From Saccoglossus kowalevskii (Eukaryota; Hemichordata; Enteropneusta; Harrimaniidae): a stretch of 20,236 bases of DNA. Within the stretch, counting starts at the first letter, position 1. Each line of letters begins with the position of its first letter. Position numbers and translations under genes: made by a program. The notes below the pieces were generated by a model. It worked only from the letters and a program-made list of their open reading frames with translations. It was not told where the DNA came from and searched no databases. Shown in pieces: positions 9,290-17,974 of the stretch. The stretch is from assembly GCF_000003605.2 (NCBI RefSeq), contig NW_003138333.1, positions 24,450-44,685 of the forward strand, in the 5' to 3' direction.

Positions 9290-9850
9290 GAAACCAATCA
9301 CTGCTGTTGTTAATAATGTTTTAAGATCAGGAACATTATTGTACCAATACACAAAAAGAGATCAAGATTAGACCCAAACAATTCCCAGGGAGTGGCTTTT
9401 TCCATGCTTCGATAAGCGATTCACTACCACACTAAATAATACAATAATGAAACATTTAGAGAAAACATAATTTATACTCTCCTTATCAATTCCGTTTCCA
9501 TAGAAATATATGAACGATTGTTTATTTATCCTCAAACCAAGTATATTAACTCAGAATACTCAATAAATTCAAAACGTAAAAAAATGTATGCAAGCTTCGT
9601 AGACTATGAAGCATTCGATAGCATGCAGATGACGTCTTAATCTTATCACAGACCAAGGAAGGTATGCAGTGCAGTATCGATGCACTGGCAAAATATAGCA
9701 ATTCTTAGAAACTATCAGTAAGCCTAAATAAAACTAAATTAATGGTATTCAGTGAAAGAAATAGGAAACCAGTGTTTTATGAGGGAAATTATATTGCCAC
9801 AATAGATAGTTTTAGTTACTGGGGTATTGTTTTCACACCGAAAAATTCAA
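9290..9850 (+). pseudogene. Non-LTR reverse transcriptase, first copy, internally deleted
   Basis: In shifting frames one reads a block at about 9330-9500 that corresponds to the NYRGI-to-FGFR part of RT, then KKMYASFVDYEAFDS ending at 9622. Next comes HADDVLILSQTKEGMQCSID from 9622, and later KTKLMVFSERNRKPVF and a GIVFTP block near 9825. The HADD replaces the (Y/F)ADD catalytic motif of reverse transcriptase. AFDS, which belongs to the motif A block, is fused straight to motif C, so the whole stretch between them (motif B region) is deleted with a frame shift. Stops are frequent. At about 9840-9855 this copy ends abruptly and the N-terminal part of a second RT copy begins. Confidence 0.75.
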
Positions 9851-11005
9851 AACTGCATCCAATACTTTAAAAGAGAAAGATATGAAAGCAACGTTTTCAC
9901 TAAAGAAGAAATTAAACAAGCAATTAGATTTTCGAAAAACAATAAATCAACTGCAGAAGACCAAATCTGTAATAAGATGCTAAAATGCGGTGAACATCAA
10001 ACCTATTAAGAATAATATTGAACTATATTTACGATGCAAATATCTTCCCACATGCATGGAGTATAAGTTTAATAATACTCATACATAGAGGAGGATCCAA
10101 ATTAAATCCCTCAAACTACAGGGGAATAGCAATTTCCAGTTGCCTTGGCAAACTGTTTACAAGTATCTTAAATACAAGGCTAACCACTTTCATTGAGAAA
10201 AATAACATTTTATCACACAAACAGTTTGGTTTCAGAAACGGTTTTCCCACAATTGACAACCTATTGTAAACAATTATCGAAAAAATACCTCAACCACAAT
10301 CAGCATAAAAAACACCTCAACCACAATCAGCATAAAAAGACAGTGAATGAATCAAAAAATGAAACAAAAGCAAACAAACAAAATTTATGCCTGAAAAAGG
10401 CTTTTGATAGTGTTTGGCATGATGGTATATCCTGGAAATTATTAAAGAATAGGGTGACAGGTAAAATGTATCAAATTATTAAAAGTATGTACAGTAATAT
10501 AAAATAAAAATAAAAGATGGACTAATCAATAAATTTAATTCAACACTGGGCATCAAGCAAAGGTGTAATCTGAGCCTTCATTCTTTAACATTTTTATTAA
10601 TGACATAACTTGAATAAATGTCTATGTTTGCAGATGATATCCAAAAGAGGTCTTTAGAATGCCCTTGATAATGTCTCAAAATACACAAAGAAATGGAAAC
10701 TCGCTGTGAACACAGAAAAAACAAAAATTATGATTTTTAATAAAAATAATAACTATGACAATGATTTATTCTTTTTTGAGGGGAATCAGATTAACATTGT
10801 GAGAAATTATAATTATTTAGGTGTTATTCTCAGCCCTAATGGAAAATTTAAAGCTGCTATAAAACATCTGAAATACAAAGGAATGAAAGCATTATTCTTT
10901 TTGAAAGCCAAATTATGTCATAATGAAAGCCTCAGTCCCTCACTATTGTTATCATTGTTTGATAAACTAATGAGACCAATTCTTATATATGGACCCTATT
11001 ATTAA
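9851..11005 (+). pseudogene. Non-LTR reverse transcriptase, second copy, broken
   Basis: RT blocks appear in order. VFTKEEIKQAI and NNKSTAEDQICNKML (about 9888-9990) are the N-terminal RT block. WSISLIILIHRGG, NYRGIAISSCLGKLF and HKQFGFRNGFPTIDN (about 10055-10255) are the fingers. KKAFDSVWHDG (about 10395) contains motif A with its aspartate. FADD at 10627-10638 is the catalytic motif C. NTEKTKIMIFNK and YNYLGVILSPNGKFK (about 10706-10850) are the thumb side, and DKLMRPILIYG ends it near 10990. At least four frame changes and several stops make it dead. A 27-bp tandem duplication at 10288-10341 doubles LNHNQHKK. At about 10992 the frame jumps to sequence homologous to 16357, skipping the ELGRY-type block that copy B keeps at 16202-16356. 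Confidence 0.85.
10288..10341 (+). repeat. 27-bp tandem duplication inside RT copy
   Basis: CCTCAACCACAATCAGCATA starts at 10288 and again at 10315, a period of 27 bp or nine codons. It sits between the FGFR and AFDS blocks of the dead RT and was probably produced by slippage after the element had died. Confidence 0.8.
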
Positions 11006-11777
11006 GGAAGATTTCCTAATTAACAAGACCCCCCCCCCCTCCCCGCTCATAGAAACTGCATACAGTTGGTTATAGTTCCTGGGCTCCCTGTGGCTACCAG
11101 ATATTGATAATAATGAGCTAAAATCATCACAAATGTAACGGATATATGATAAAATAAAAATTGTATTTATAAAGCACTGAATTAACTCAATTAATTATGA
11201 CAACAGACAAAACACTAATACAAAAACAAACTGAGGACATACAAACAATTTAAAACAAATAATACTTAATTAAGCTAAAAAATAAAGAACTGAAAAGTTC
11301 TCTAACTAAATTCAGACTGAGCAATCACAGTTATGAAATTTAAAGAGGAAGACAAAACAGAATCAAAAGTAGTGACAGAATCTGAAAATTGTGTAACAAA
11401 AATGATATTAAACAATATTTTCACAATATTAGCTTCCAGAATTTGAAAAACTAAATCAAGAATGTAAATTCATTTATTTATTTATTAAGTGCTTTGGATA
11501 CTCATCTTATGACACATTTTGCCAAATTTGTTAATTCTATTTTGAATGTAGTTAATAGTTGTATTTAGTGGCCATACTGTCGTATTGTACTATATCGGTG
11601 TTGTGTAAATAAATTATAATTATTATTATAAATAAAGGGTCATTTTACACAAAGAAGCTGAAAAGATTATCGCTGACTTTACAAATCTGACATCTTAAAA
11701 TAAATTCATAACAATAATGCCAAATAATAACTTAAAAATCCCTTTGGCGCAATATCTAAAAAACAGCTTTGTTATTA
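10992..11777 (+). pseudogene. LINE C-terminal and 3' region, copy A
   Basis: Homologous to 16357-16937 (copy B). It starts with CCTATTATTAAGGAAG and TAATTAACAAGAC, then has a non-homologous patch at 11028-11098 with an 11-base C run. It then follows copy B closely from AAAATCATCACAAATGTAAC onward through the LTKFRLSNHS-type block near 11300. Copy A has a 222-bp block at 11412-11633 exactly where copy B encodes the Cys/His block KLCNKNDIKDEHHF; after it both copies agree again to CAGCTTTGTTATTA. Numerous stops in every frame. Confidence 0.75.
11412..11633 (+). mobile_element. 222-bp block replacing the Cys/His region in copy A
   Basis: It reads SFIYLLSALDTHLMTHFAKF in one frame, which looks like the extreme C-terminus of a LINE ORF2, and then ends with GTAAATAAATTATAATTATT, like a CR1- or Jockey-type 3' tail. 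Copy B has about 39 unrelated bases in its place. Either a second LINE inserted here as a short 3' fragment, or two copies recombined out of register. Confidence 0.5.
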
Positions 11778-11821
11778 GACAGCAGCACCAATTTTTTTAG
11801 AAGTAGAAGCTCATGGGGCCA

Positions 11822-12100
11822 TCGAAAATACCTGCTGAATTTCGATGAATTACGATTGTTCAGCTTTCTCCCTACCTCTGACGTCCATTAACTCTTCTGC
11901 TAAAAACTCTACTGGTCATCGCCCTCCTATGGCCAACTCATCATCTGACCAATCATCATGTGCATCTCGGAGCGGAAGATTTTGACGACAGAGGTAGGAG
12001 CCTAAGTTGAACAATCGTGGATAATGCACCTGCTCGCTCGGATTTGAGCGAGATTTTCACACTTTGGATGAATTCATCGAAATTCAGTAGGTATTTTCGA
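11822..12100. repeat. Asymmetric inverted repeat (foldback)
   Basis: 11822-11851 pairs with 12071-12100 with one mismatch in 30 (shared core CTGAATTTCGATGAATT). 11852-11885 pairs with 11984-12018 less perfectly (shared words ACGATTGTTCA and CCTACCTCTG). The two left blocks are contiguous, while the right blocks are split by 52 extra bases (12019-12070), which themselves hold a small perfect stem CTCGCTC/GAGCGAG. The centre, 11886-11983, is unpaired. On the minus strand the right arm lies in a 70-codon open frame (12165-11956) that reads ISTYRRNGDILEIRKYLLNF and onward; I do not recognise it. The block is absent from copy B. Confidence 0.8.
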
Positions 12101-12165
12101 ATTTCAAGAATATCGCCGTTCCTTCTGTAGGTTGAAATCGCATTTCCGCTTGTTTTTGGAGTCAA
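11956..12165 (-). pseudogene. Unrecognised open frame, possible exon fragment
   Basis: A 69-residue frame that starts MTPKTSGNAISTYRRNG, continues through DILEIRKYLLNFDEFIQSV and ends SSKSSAPRCT. It has a non-repetitive, helix-forming composition unlike the low-complexity frames nearby, and contains the right arm of the inverted repeat. The left arm (11822-11885) repeats part of the same text in reverse with 52 bases missing, which looks like an exon or gene fragment copied in both orientations. No domain is recognised and no splice sites were confirmed. It could equally be chance. Confidence 0.25.
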
Positions 12166-12275
12166 AAACGCCAGGTTGAAAAAGTAACCCGCTGGAAAAT
12201 ATGGAGTTGTGTTTCCTAACTTGTCTATTTTTATGTGTAGTGGAGGAGATACGGACCTCCGATTGTTAATAAAAG

Positions 12276-12295
12276 ACTTGTTATAGGTAACAAGT
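12276..12295. other. Short perfect hairpin
   Basis: ACTTGTTA and TAACAAGT form an 8-bp perfect stem around a four-base loop. A second small stem, GGAGG/CCTCC, lies at 12242-12260. Function unknown; both lie in the part of copy A that copy B lacks. Confidence 0.5.
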
Positions 12296-12302
12296 GACTG
12301 TG

Positions 12303-12421
12303 GTTTTTGGTTGTGTTGTCTTAGTCATTCAAGTTGTACTAGTAATCTGATTAATTTTTATTCGTAATTTTTTTCTGTAACCTTTAACCTCCTCCTGTAG
12401 AATATTACGAGTTAATTAAAT
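12303..12421 (+). mobile_element. LINE 3' UTR, copy A
   Basis: Matches 17043-17155 of copy B: GTTTTTGGTTGTG, TGTAACCTTTAACCTCCTCC and ATTACGAGTTA are shared in order. The final AATTAAATAAA is the probable A-rich tail of the LINE. It is separated from the C-terminal region of copy A by the 525-bp block 11778-12302, which replaces about 105 bp of copy B. Confidence 0.65.
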
Positions 12422-12454
12422 AAAAAGATAGTTTAGGTTTTAGAAGAAATGGGC

Positions 12455-13432
12455 TATTAATAATAGTTGTTTATTTATAGTTTATAGTCTTTTCAGCATA
12501 ATACTGTAAAATCATTTATTTTCACTGGCATTTAGTTTTTATTATTTTAGAAGTTTGAGTCTTTTCATTGATTCACAGTCAATTCGTCCCATTTCACGTT
12601 CGTCCCATCTTTTGGTCAGCATTACGATCTTCGGCAGGGCGATGTCAATTTCTACGTTTATGTCCAAGGAGTTGAAATCGACGTACGGTGTGTGCTATGT
12701 TTTGTCGGTTCCTGTTGCGGGTTCGGCTAACTGTATATAGTTACTGGTTAGTAATAGTTGTTTATAGCGACAAATCCACAGTCTTTTCAGCATAATACTG
12801 TATGTACAACCATTTATTTTCACTGGCATTTAATTTTTATTATTTTAGAAGTTTGAGTCTTTTCACTGATATACAATCAATTCGTCCCAATTCACATTCG
12901 CCCAATTCACATTCGTCCCATTTCACGTTCGTCCCATCTTTTGGTCAGCATTACGATCTTCGGCAAGGCCATGTCAATTACTACGTTTATGTGCAAGGAA
13001 TTGAAATCGACGTACGGTGTGTGCTATGTTTTGTCGGTTCCTGTTGCGAGTTCGGCTAACTGTATATAGTTACTGGTTAGTAATAGTTGTTTATAGCGAC
13101 AAATCCACAGTCTTTTCAGCATAATACTGTATGTAAAACCATTTATTTTCACTGGCATTTAATTTTTATTATTTTAGAAGTTTGAGTCTTTTCACTGATT
13201 CACAGTCAATTCGTCCCAATTTACATTAGTCGCAACACATTTGTCCCACGATTCGATTCGTCCCAATTCACATTCGCCCAATTCACATTCGTTCCATTTC
13301 ACGTTCGTTCCATCTTTGGTCAGCAGTACGATCTTCGGCAAGGCGATGTCAATTACTACGTTTATGTGCAAGGAATTGAAATCGACGTACGGTGTGTGCT
13401 ATGTTTTGTCGGTTCCTGTTGCGGGTTCGGCT

Positions 13433-13433
<1 letters not shown>
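12455..13433 (+). repeat. Tandem array, three ~300-360-bp monomers (locus A)
   Basis: AGTCTTTTCAGCATAATACT starts at 12486, 12780 and 13109, giving periods of 294 and 329 bp. Monomers run about 12455-12740, 12741-13069 and 13070-13433. Each holds, in order, GTAATAGTTGTTTATAGCG, the MITE-like terminus ATACTGTA...CATTTATTTTCACTGG, a cluster of short TTCGTCCCA and CAATTCACATTCG subrepeats whose number sets the monomer length, and a highly conserved block (CAGCATTACGATCTTCGGCA to GTTGCGGGTTCGGCTA). That block stays open in more than one frame (reading YVYVQGIEIDV), but no start, stop or frame is kept between monomers. The array ends exactly where the ATTT microsatellite begins. A second array is at 17553-17974. 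Confidence 0.9.
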
Positions 13434-13661
<228 letters not shown>

Positions 13662-14315
13662 TCAGCTTATAAACATGCATATTCGCTTGCAGGATAACCC
13701 GGTTTATAAACAAATCAATCTATTTTCATACCAGTTTACTGAAAAACAATTAAGTACGCTGCTTGAAATCTCCCACGCAGGTCTGTGGCTAATGAAGGGA
13801 ATTTCTAAAACTTAGAATCTAACATCGTGGTTTTTGGCATAATTTCAACTGATATCGATGGAAAGTAATGACAATTTAAAATTTAGCTATAGTTTTCAAA
13901 GTTATTCTTGGTGTGACAACACCGCCTTTTCATAAATAGGATTTTGAAATGAATAACGATAATCAAAATCCAATTTTCAATTTGCGGCTATTCATTTTAT
14001 TGACGAGCTAGGGAATACTGTCACGGGCCCAGCGAACTTAACAATAGATCAATGACAAGTGAAATCATGCTTCGTCTACATGATGATCTCGTGGCTGACC
14101 TACTATGTACATTATAGAACAGTAACATTTTCCATTGTCTGTGACAAAATTTAGATGTCTGTCTGGAAAATAAGACAGAATAAGGTTGGGGACGGGTGAG
14201 TTATTTTTTGGTACGTTTGTATTTTGAGGCAGCGTATGGAGATTTCCCCATAATTAGACATCAAAAGTGACGAATAAAATATCACGTTCCCGCGTGGCGA
14301 TTCAATCGTCCATTA
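13662..14315. other. Unassigned stretch
   Basis: No gene or repeat recognised. A frame that comes through the microsatellite continues for about 50 codons to 13815, but has no domain. Confidence 0.4.
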
Positions 14316-14460
14316 AAGGGCAGTAATCGTCGCGCTACGCATGCGCGTGATATATGGGTCTCGTATAAACAAAGATGGCGACTTTGACTGTTGCGCAGAT
14401 CGACGAGTACATAATGAGACGCTTCCAAGCTTTAATTAGACGGCTGATTAGATAATTTTT
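14316..14460 (+). mobile_element. End of a TTAA-type MITE in a CpG-rich patch
   Basis: TTAA followed by AGGGCAGTAATCGTCGCGC at about 14315 matches the termini of the complete element at 19151-19283 (AGGGCGGCAGTCGTCGCGC). After it, ATATGGGTCTCGTA corresponds loosely to GATACGGGACTCATA of that element. No right terminus is seen, so it is a partial copy. The segment is much richer in CpG than its flanks. Confidence 0.55.
14337..14380 (+). promoter_or_regulatory. NRF1-like and YY1-like motifs
   Basis: ACGCATGCGCG at 14337-14347 resembles the NRF1 binding site, and AAGATGGCG at 14372-14380 the YY1 site; both are common in CpG-type animal promoters. The ATG inside the second motif opens a 26-codon frame (14375-14455). 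A consensus-like splice donor, CAG|GTAAAT, lies at 14522/14523. Because the segment is MITE-derived, these motifs may simply be element sequence. Confidence 0.3.
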
Positions 14461-14763
14461 AGGTGATTGGAAGGTAACGAAGGCGTCATGCACTGGCGGT
14501 ATTCAGTGCAAGTCGCGCCCAGGTAAATCAATAATAACTTTATTACACAACTAAATCATCAGAGGATTTAGTAAGGTAAAGAGGATAACAAGACAAGAAT
14601 AAACAAATGTAATAAAAACAAACAAACAAACAGTAAAACTTAACAAAAATAAAGACTAAAGAAATATCAAAATAAAAACTTTACCATTTTCGCAACTTTT
14701 AATCAGGGGATTTATAGATAGTATCTTTAATCAATGTTTATCAACACAAATGTCGCACATGCA
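14461..14763. other. Unassigned A-rich stretch
   Basis: Apart from a small stem GCACTG/CAGTGC near 14490-14510 and several A-rich words (AACAAACAAACAAAC at about 14617), nothing is recognised. Confidence 0.35.
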
Positions 14764-14890
14764 GATACAAACCACTAAATACTTCGTTTCGGATCTCCTG
14801 CGAAACGCTAACTTATTACTCCTAGTTCACAGACAAACCACTTACGTTACTTCAGATCGCCCAAAAAACAACTGACTTTTTAGTCCTTGT
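14764..14890. repeat. 66-bp minisatellite, first locus
   Basis: ACAAACCACT occurs at 14767 and 14833, 66 bp apart, with TTCGGATC, CTCCTGCGAAACGCTAACT and TATTACTCCTAGTTCAC in between. The same unit recurs at 15965-16150. Confidence 0.65.
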
Positions 14891-15025
14891 AATTTTAGGA
14901 ACTTATAATTTGGTCTCCGTCCGTCCGGAGTCATATTTCAGAACCCTGTGGACCAAATCTGCCCATTCCTTGCATGTGTCCAATACTTTATTTGGGACAT
15001 ATGCACTTGCAGTAGTTTACTGATT
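14891..15025. other. Unassigned, includes CCGTCCGTCCGG patch
   Basis: CTCCGTCCGTCCGGAG at about 14921-14937 is an imperfect palindrome and may be a minus-strand remnant of the GACGGACGG block found at LINE 3' ends. No other support. Confidence 0.25.
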
Positions 15026-15030
15026 CAACC
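15026..15030. repeat. Target-site duplication of solo LTR, left
   Basis: CAACC, repeated at 15358-15362. Confidence 0.8.
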
Positions 15031-15357
15031 TGTCGGAAAATTGAACTTGAGTACAATTTAGGATTCTGACTGAGATTTAGCCAGCCAATAAGATTGTTTT
15101 AATTTCAACCAATCAGCTCCTTTATCTTTTCACCAATTATGTATTCATATTCATTGTAACCATTCATGAACAAGGCCAATATTTACTTTGATAATATATA
15201 TAGGAGACGAAACGTCTCTTCTTCAGTTCGTTTTTGGTTCGTTTTGTTCGTTCATGGTTCGTTCATAGTTCGTTCAATAAAGTCTTCTATTGCAGTTCAT
15301 ACGCGGTTTATTCTTCCATTCCTGAACTTGAACCTACTTTTCTTAACAATTCCCACA
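15031..15357 (+). mobile_element. Solo LTR, probably Gypsy-type
   Basis: The 327-bp block begins TGTCGGAA and ends TTCCCACA, so the ends are TG...CA and form a short imperfect inverted repeat (TGTcGGAA / TGTgGGAA). It is flanked by an exact 5-bp direct repeat, CAACC, the usual target duplication length of Gypsy- and retrovirus-type integrases. Inside, in LTR order: two CCAAT boxes (about 15084 and 15106), a TATATATA box at 15195-15202, a likely transcription start about 30 bp later, and AATAAA at 15277-15282 followed by a T/G-rich U5-like tail. GTTCGTTC words repeat between TATA and AATAAA. There is no internal coding region on either side, so the element was reduced to one LTR by recombination. 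Intact TSD and signals suggest a fairly recent insertion. Confidence 0.88.
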
Positions 15358-15362
15358 CAACC
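15358..15362. repeat. Target-site duplication of solo LTR, right
   Basis: CAACC, identical to 15026-15030. Confidence 0.8.
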
Positions 15363-15469
15363 CATGAAAGCTGACAGGCAGTCATTTTGTTCTTGTTTTT
15401 AAATGTGGAATCTCATGCAGGCTTTGTCAGTTTTATACATACAAATGTTTATACATACATTGCATATTT

Positions 15470-15790
15470 TAGATCACATGTCCATGATAATTTGTTTTAC
15501 AATCAAATGAAAAATGGCTGACTGGCGGCCATCTTGCTTAGAGACCATTTTAAATATTTGGCACATACATCATACATACATCATACATACATCATACATA
15601 CAGGAACACATATTCATGTTAGTTTGTTTAATAATCAGATCAAAGATGACCGACTCGCATTAATCTTGTTTTTGGAAAATGTGGTATCATGGACAGGACA
15701 GTAGGTTTTCATTAAAATTTTATAAAAACATTATACAAGTCGAGATACATGTCCATGATGATTCGTTCCGTGTTTCGTATTTCTGTACAT
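15470..15790 (+). repeat. Degenerate ~135-bp tandem repeat, LINE 3' UTR-like
   Basis: The words TCCATGATAATTTGTTT at about 15481, TTCATGTTAGTTTGTTTAAT at about 15613 and TCCATGATGATTCGTT at about 15752 are spaced about 135 bp apart. The first two are followed by ATCAAA and a block like AATGGCTGACTGGCGGCCAT, which is a small palindrome. Such GGCCGAC...GGCCATCTTG arrays are common 3' UTR repeats of invertebrate LINEs. Inside lies an (11-bp)x3 microsatellite of CATACATACAT type at about 15558-15602. Confidence 0.5.
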
Positions 15791-15964
15791 GAGTCTGGAC
15801 AGATGAAATTGAAATAAAATGAAAGTCATTTAATCCATCTAATCTGTGTTCATACTAGATCAACCAAATATTCACCCTAAATTATTCGCTATGCTTTTGG
15901 TGCATATTACTTTATTTTTGGCATGAATAACATTTCCCTTAATTCCAATGGGGACTATGTCATT
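15791..15964. other. Unassigned
   Basis: No recognised feature between the degenerate repeat and the second copy of the 66-bp minisatellite. Confidence 0.3.
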
Positions 15965-16150
15965 AACAGTGACTTATTACTACTGGTTTACTGACAAACC
16001 ACTAAATATATTGTTTCGGATTTCCCGCAAACCCTAACTCATTGGCTCACTGACAAACCAATACATGCGTAGCTTCTGATTTTGTATAAACTTATTACTC
16101 TTGATTCACTGAAAAATAATAAACACGTTGATTCGGATCACCTGCAAAGC
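15965..16150. repeat. 59-66-bp minisatellite, second locus
   Basis: ACAAACCACT-like words at 15994, 16053 and, eroded, about 16112, at 59-bp spacing. The units share CTTATTACT, TTTCGGAT and CCTGCAAA with the array at 14764-14890, about 1.2 kb upstream. The solo LTR and the ~135-bp repeat lie between the two loci. Confidence 0.6.
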
Positions 16151-16201
16151 ACGAAATGATAACTACCAATTTTAGCTGAAATAGTTTCACAAATTTGTTA
16201 T

Positions 16202-16474
16202 ATGGAATATGTGCATCTCAGCTTCTGCCGCTTCATTCTAGGCGTTTCAAAAAACACTCCGAAATTAGGTTTTTATAGTGAGTTGGGTAGATATTCTATC
16301 GATTCATTTATTAAAAAGCAGTTAAAAAAATATACAAACCACCCAAACAAAACTCAAAACCCTATTATTGAGGAAGCCTTGCTAATTAACAAGACTGTAA
16401 AAAGTAAATGGTACAATGAACTCAATTCAGTACTGAAATCTACAAATACTAAACTATCAGATATTGACAAATGA
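16202..16474 (+). pseudogene. LINE ORF2 C-terminal domain, copy B, 5'-truncated
   Basis: An open frame of 90 codons that begins inside the domain. VHLSFCRFILGVSK and ELGRYSIDSFIKKQ are the post-RT signature also present at 411. NPIIEEALLINKTVKSKWYN and an Asp/Lys-rich end follow, with a stop at 16472. The ATG at 16202 is an internal Met after truncation, not a true start; upstream is the 59-bp minisatellite. From NPIIEE on it matches copy A (10992 onward), and the part before that shows what copy A has lost. Confidence 0.78.
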
Positions 16475-17155
16475 ATAATGAACTAAAATCATCACAAATG
16501 TAACGGATATATGATAAAATAAAAAACTCAATTAATTATGACAACAGACAAAACACAAACTGAAGACATACAAACAATTTAAAACAAATAATACTTAATT
16601 AAGCTAAAAAATAAAGAACTGAAAAGTTATCTAACTAAATTCAGACTGAGCAATCACAGTTTTGAAATTTAAAGAGGAAGACAGAACAGAATCAAAAGTA
16701 GTGACAGAATCTGAAAATTGTGTAACAAAAATGATATTAAAGATGAACACCACTTCCTCGTGATATGCCCAGTATGTAGTAATAAAGGATCATTTTACAC
16801 AAAGAAGCTGGAAAGATTATCGCTGACTTTACAAATCTGACATATTAAAATAAATTCATAACAATAATGTCAAATAATAACTTAACAATTCCTTTGGAAC
16901 AATATCTAAAAAAACAGCTTTGTTATTATCTATTATTATGCGTTATTTGGGTTTTCGTTTTTATATTCCGCTGATAGTATTTTGTGGGTAATCATTTTAT
17001 TTTATTCTATTATATATCTTTCCCGTTACAATTTCAATTTAGTTTAGTTTTTGGTTGTGCTTTAAACTCGTAGTCATTGTAATTTGATTAATTGTTATTT
17101 GTAATTTTCTTTTGTAACCTTTAACCTCCTCCAGTAGATTATTACGAGTTAGTAA
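16475..17155 (+). pseudogene. LINE C-terminus (broken) and 3' UTR, copy B
   Basis: After the stop, shifted frames continue the protein: ELKSYLTKFRLSNHSFEI near 16616, then KLCNKNDIKDEHHFLVICPV near 16717-16775, a Cys/His block of the CCHC-like kind that ends many LINE ORF2 proteins, and FYTKKLERLSLTLQI near 16795. The coding remnant fades at about 16935. The remainder is an AT-rich 3' UTR ending TGTAACCTTTAACCTCCTCC and ATTACGAGTTA, which matches copy A at 12303-12421. Stops and frame changes show it is dead. Confidence 0.75.
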
Positions 17156-17512
17156 ATAAATTTAAATTTAAACTGACGATTTATGCTGGCTTCTGTGGGC
17201 TCAGCTTGCGCATGCCCATTTAGTCACTGTGAGTGCATTCGAAAATCTGTATTGGAGCAGTTACCGTGGCTCAGTGAGATACGTGTCTGTCTACAGTGAT
17301 AAGACTGAATGCCGTGGCCGTGAGTTCAAACCTTGTCATGCATGTTTATTTGCCTGTAATATATACAATTGTTGTATAGGTAGTTCATGTAATTATTTCT
17401 TCATGTCCGTTCTTCGCATATGTGTACATCTGACTATTCTCCCCATGCATGGCGAGGTGTCACACAATACATGCTCTCATTGAAAAACCTTCTGACAAAA
17501 TACTTAATATCT
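17156..17512 (+). mobile_element. tRNA-derived SINE inserted in copy B
   Basis: TGGCTCAGTGA at 17267-17277 fits an A box, and AGTTCAAACC at 17323-17332 fits a B box at the usual distance; CCGTGGC...GCCGTGGCCGTGAGTTC gives a tRNA-like frame. About 150 bp of unrelated body follows. In locus A the flanking sequences meet directly (ATTACGAGTTAATTAAA then GATAGTTTAGG), while here about 350 bp separates ATTACGAGTTA from TTAATTAAAATGATAG, so the limits come from the paralogue. The 3' end is AT-rich, without a long poly(A). It is unrelated in sequence to the SINE at 4600. The exact target duplication is obscured by AT-rich junctions. Confidence 0.6.
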
Positions 17513-17552
17513 GAATTAATTAAAATGATAGTTTTAGGTTTTAGAAGAAATG

Positions 17553-17974
17553 GGCTATTAGTAATAGTTGTTTATAGCGACAAATCCACAGTCTTTTCAG
17601 CATAATACTGTATGTACAACCATTTATTTTCACTGGCATTTAATTTTTATTATTTTAGAAGTTTGAGTCTTTTCACTGATATACAGTCAATTCGTCCCAA
17701 TTTACATTAGTCGCAACACATTTGTCCCACGATTCGATTCGTCCCAATTCACATTCGTCCCATATTTTGGTCAGCATTACGATCTTCGGCAAGGCGATGT
17801 CAATTACTACGTTTATGTCCAAGGAGTTGAAATCGACGTGCGGTGTATGCTATGTTTTGTCGGTTCCTGTTGCGGGTTCGGCTAACTGTATATAGTTACT
17901 GGTTAGTAATAGTTGTTTATAGCGACAAATCCACAGTCTTTTCAGCATAATACTGTATGTAAAACCATTTATTT
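17553..17974 (+). repeat. Tandem array, 1.2 monomers (locus B)
   Basis: The same monomer as at 12455-13433: AGTCTTTTCAGCATAATACT starts at 17590 and 17935, a period of 345 bp. The first monomer is complete and has the TTCGTCCCA subrepeats and the conserved GTTGCGGGTTCGGCTA end. The second stops after ACCATTTATTT, inside the MITE-like terminus. The left flank (TTTAGGTTTTAGAAGAAATG) is shared with locus A at 12432. There is no ATTT microsatellite here. Confidence 0.88.
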
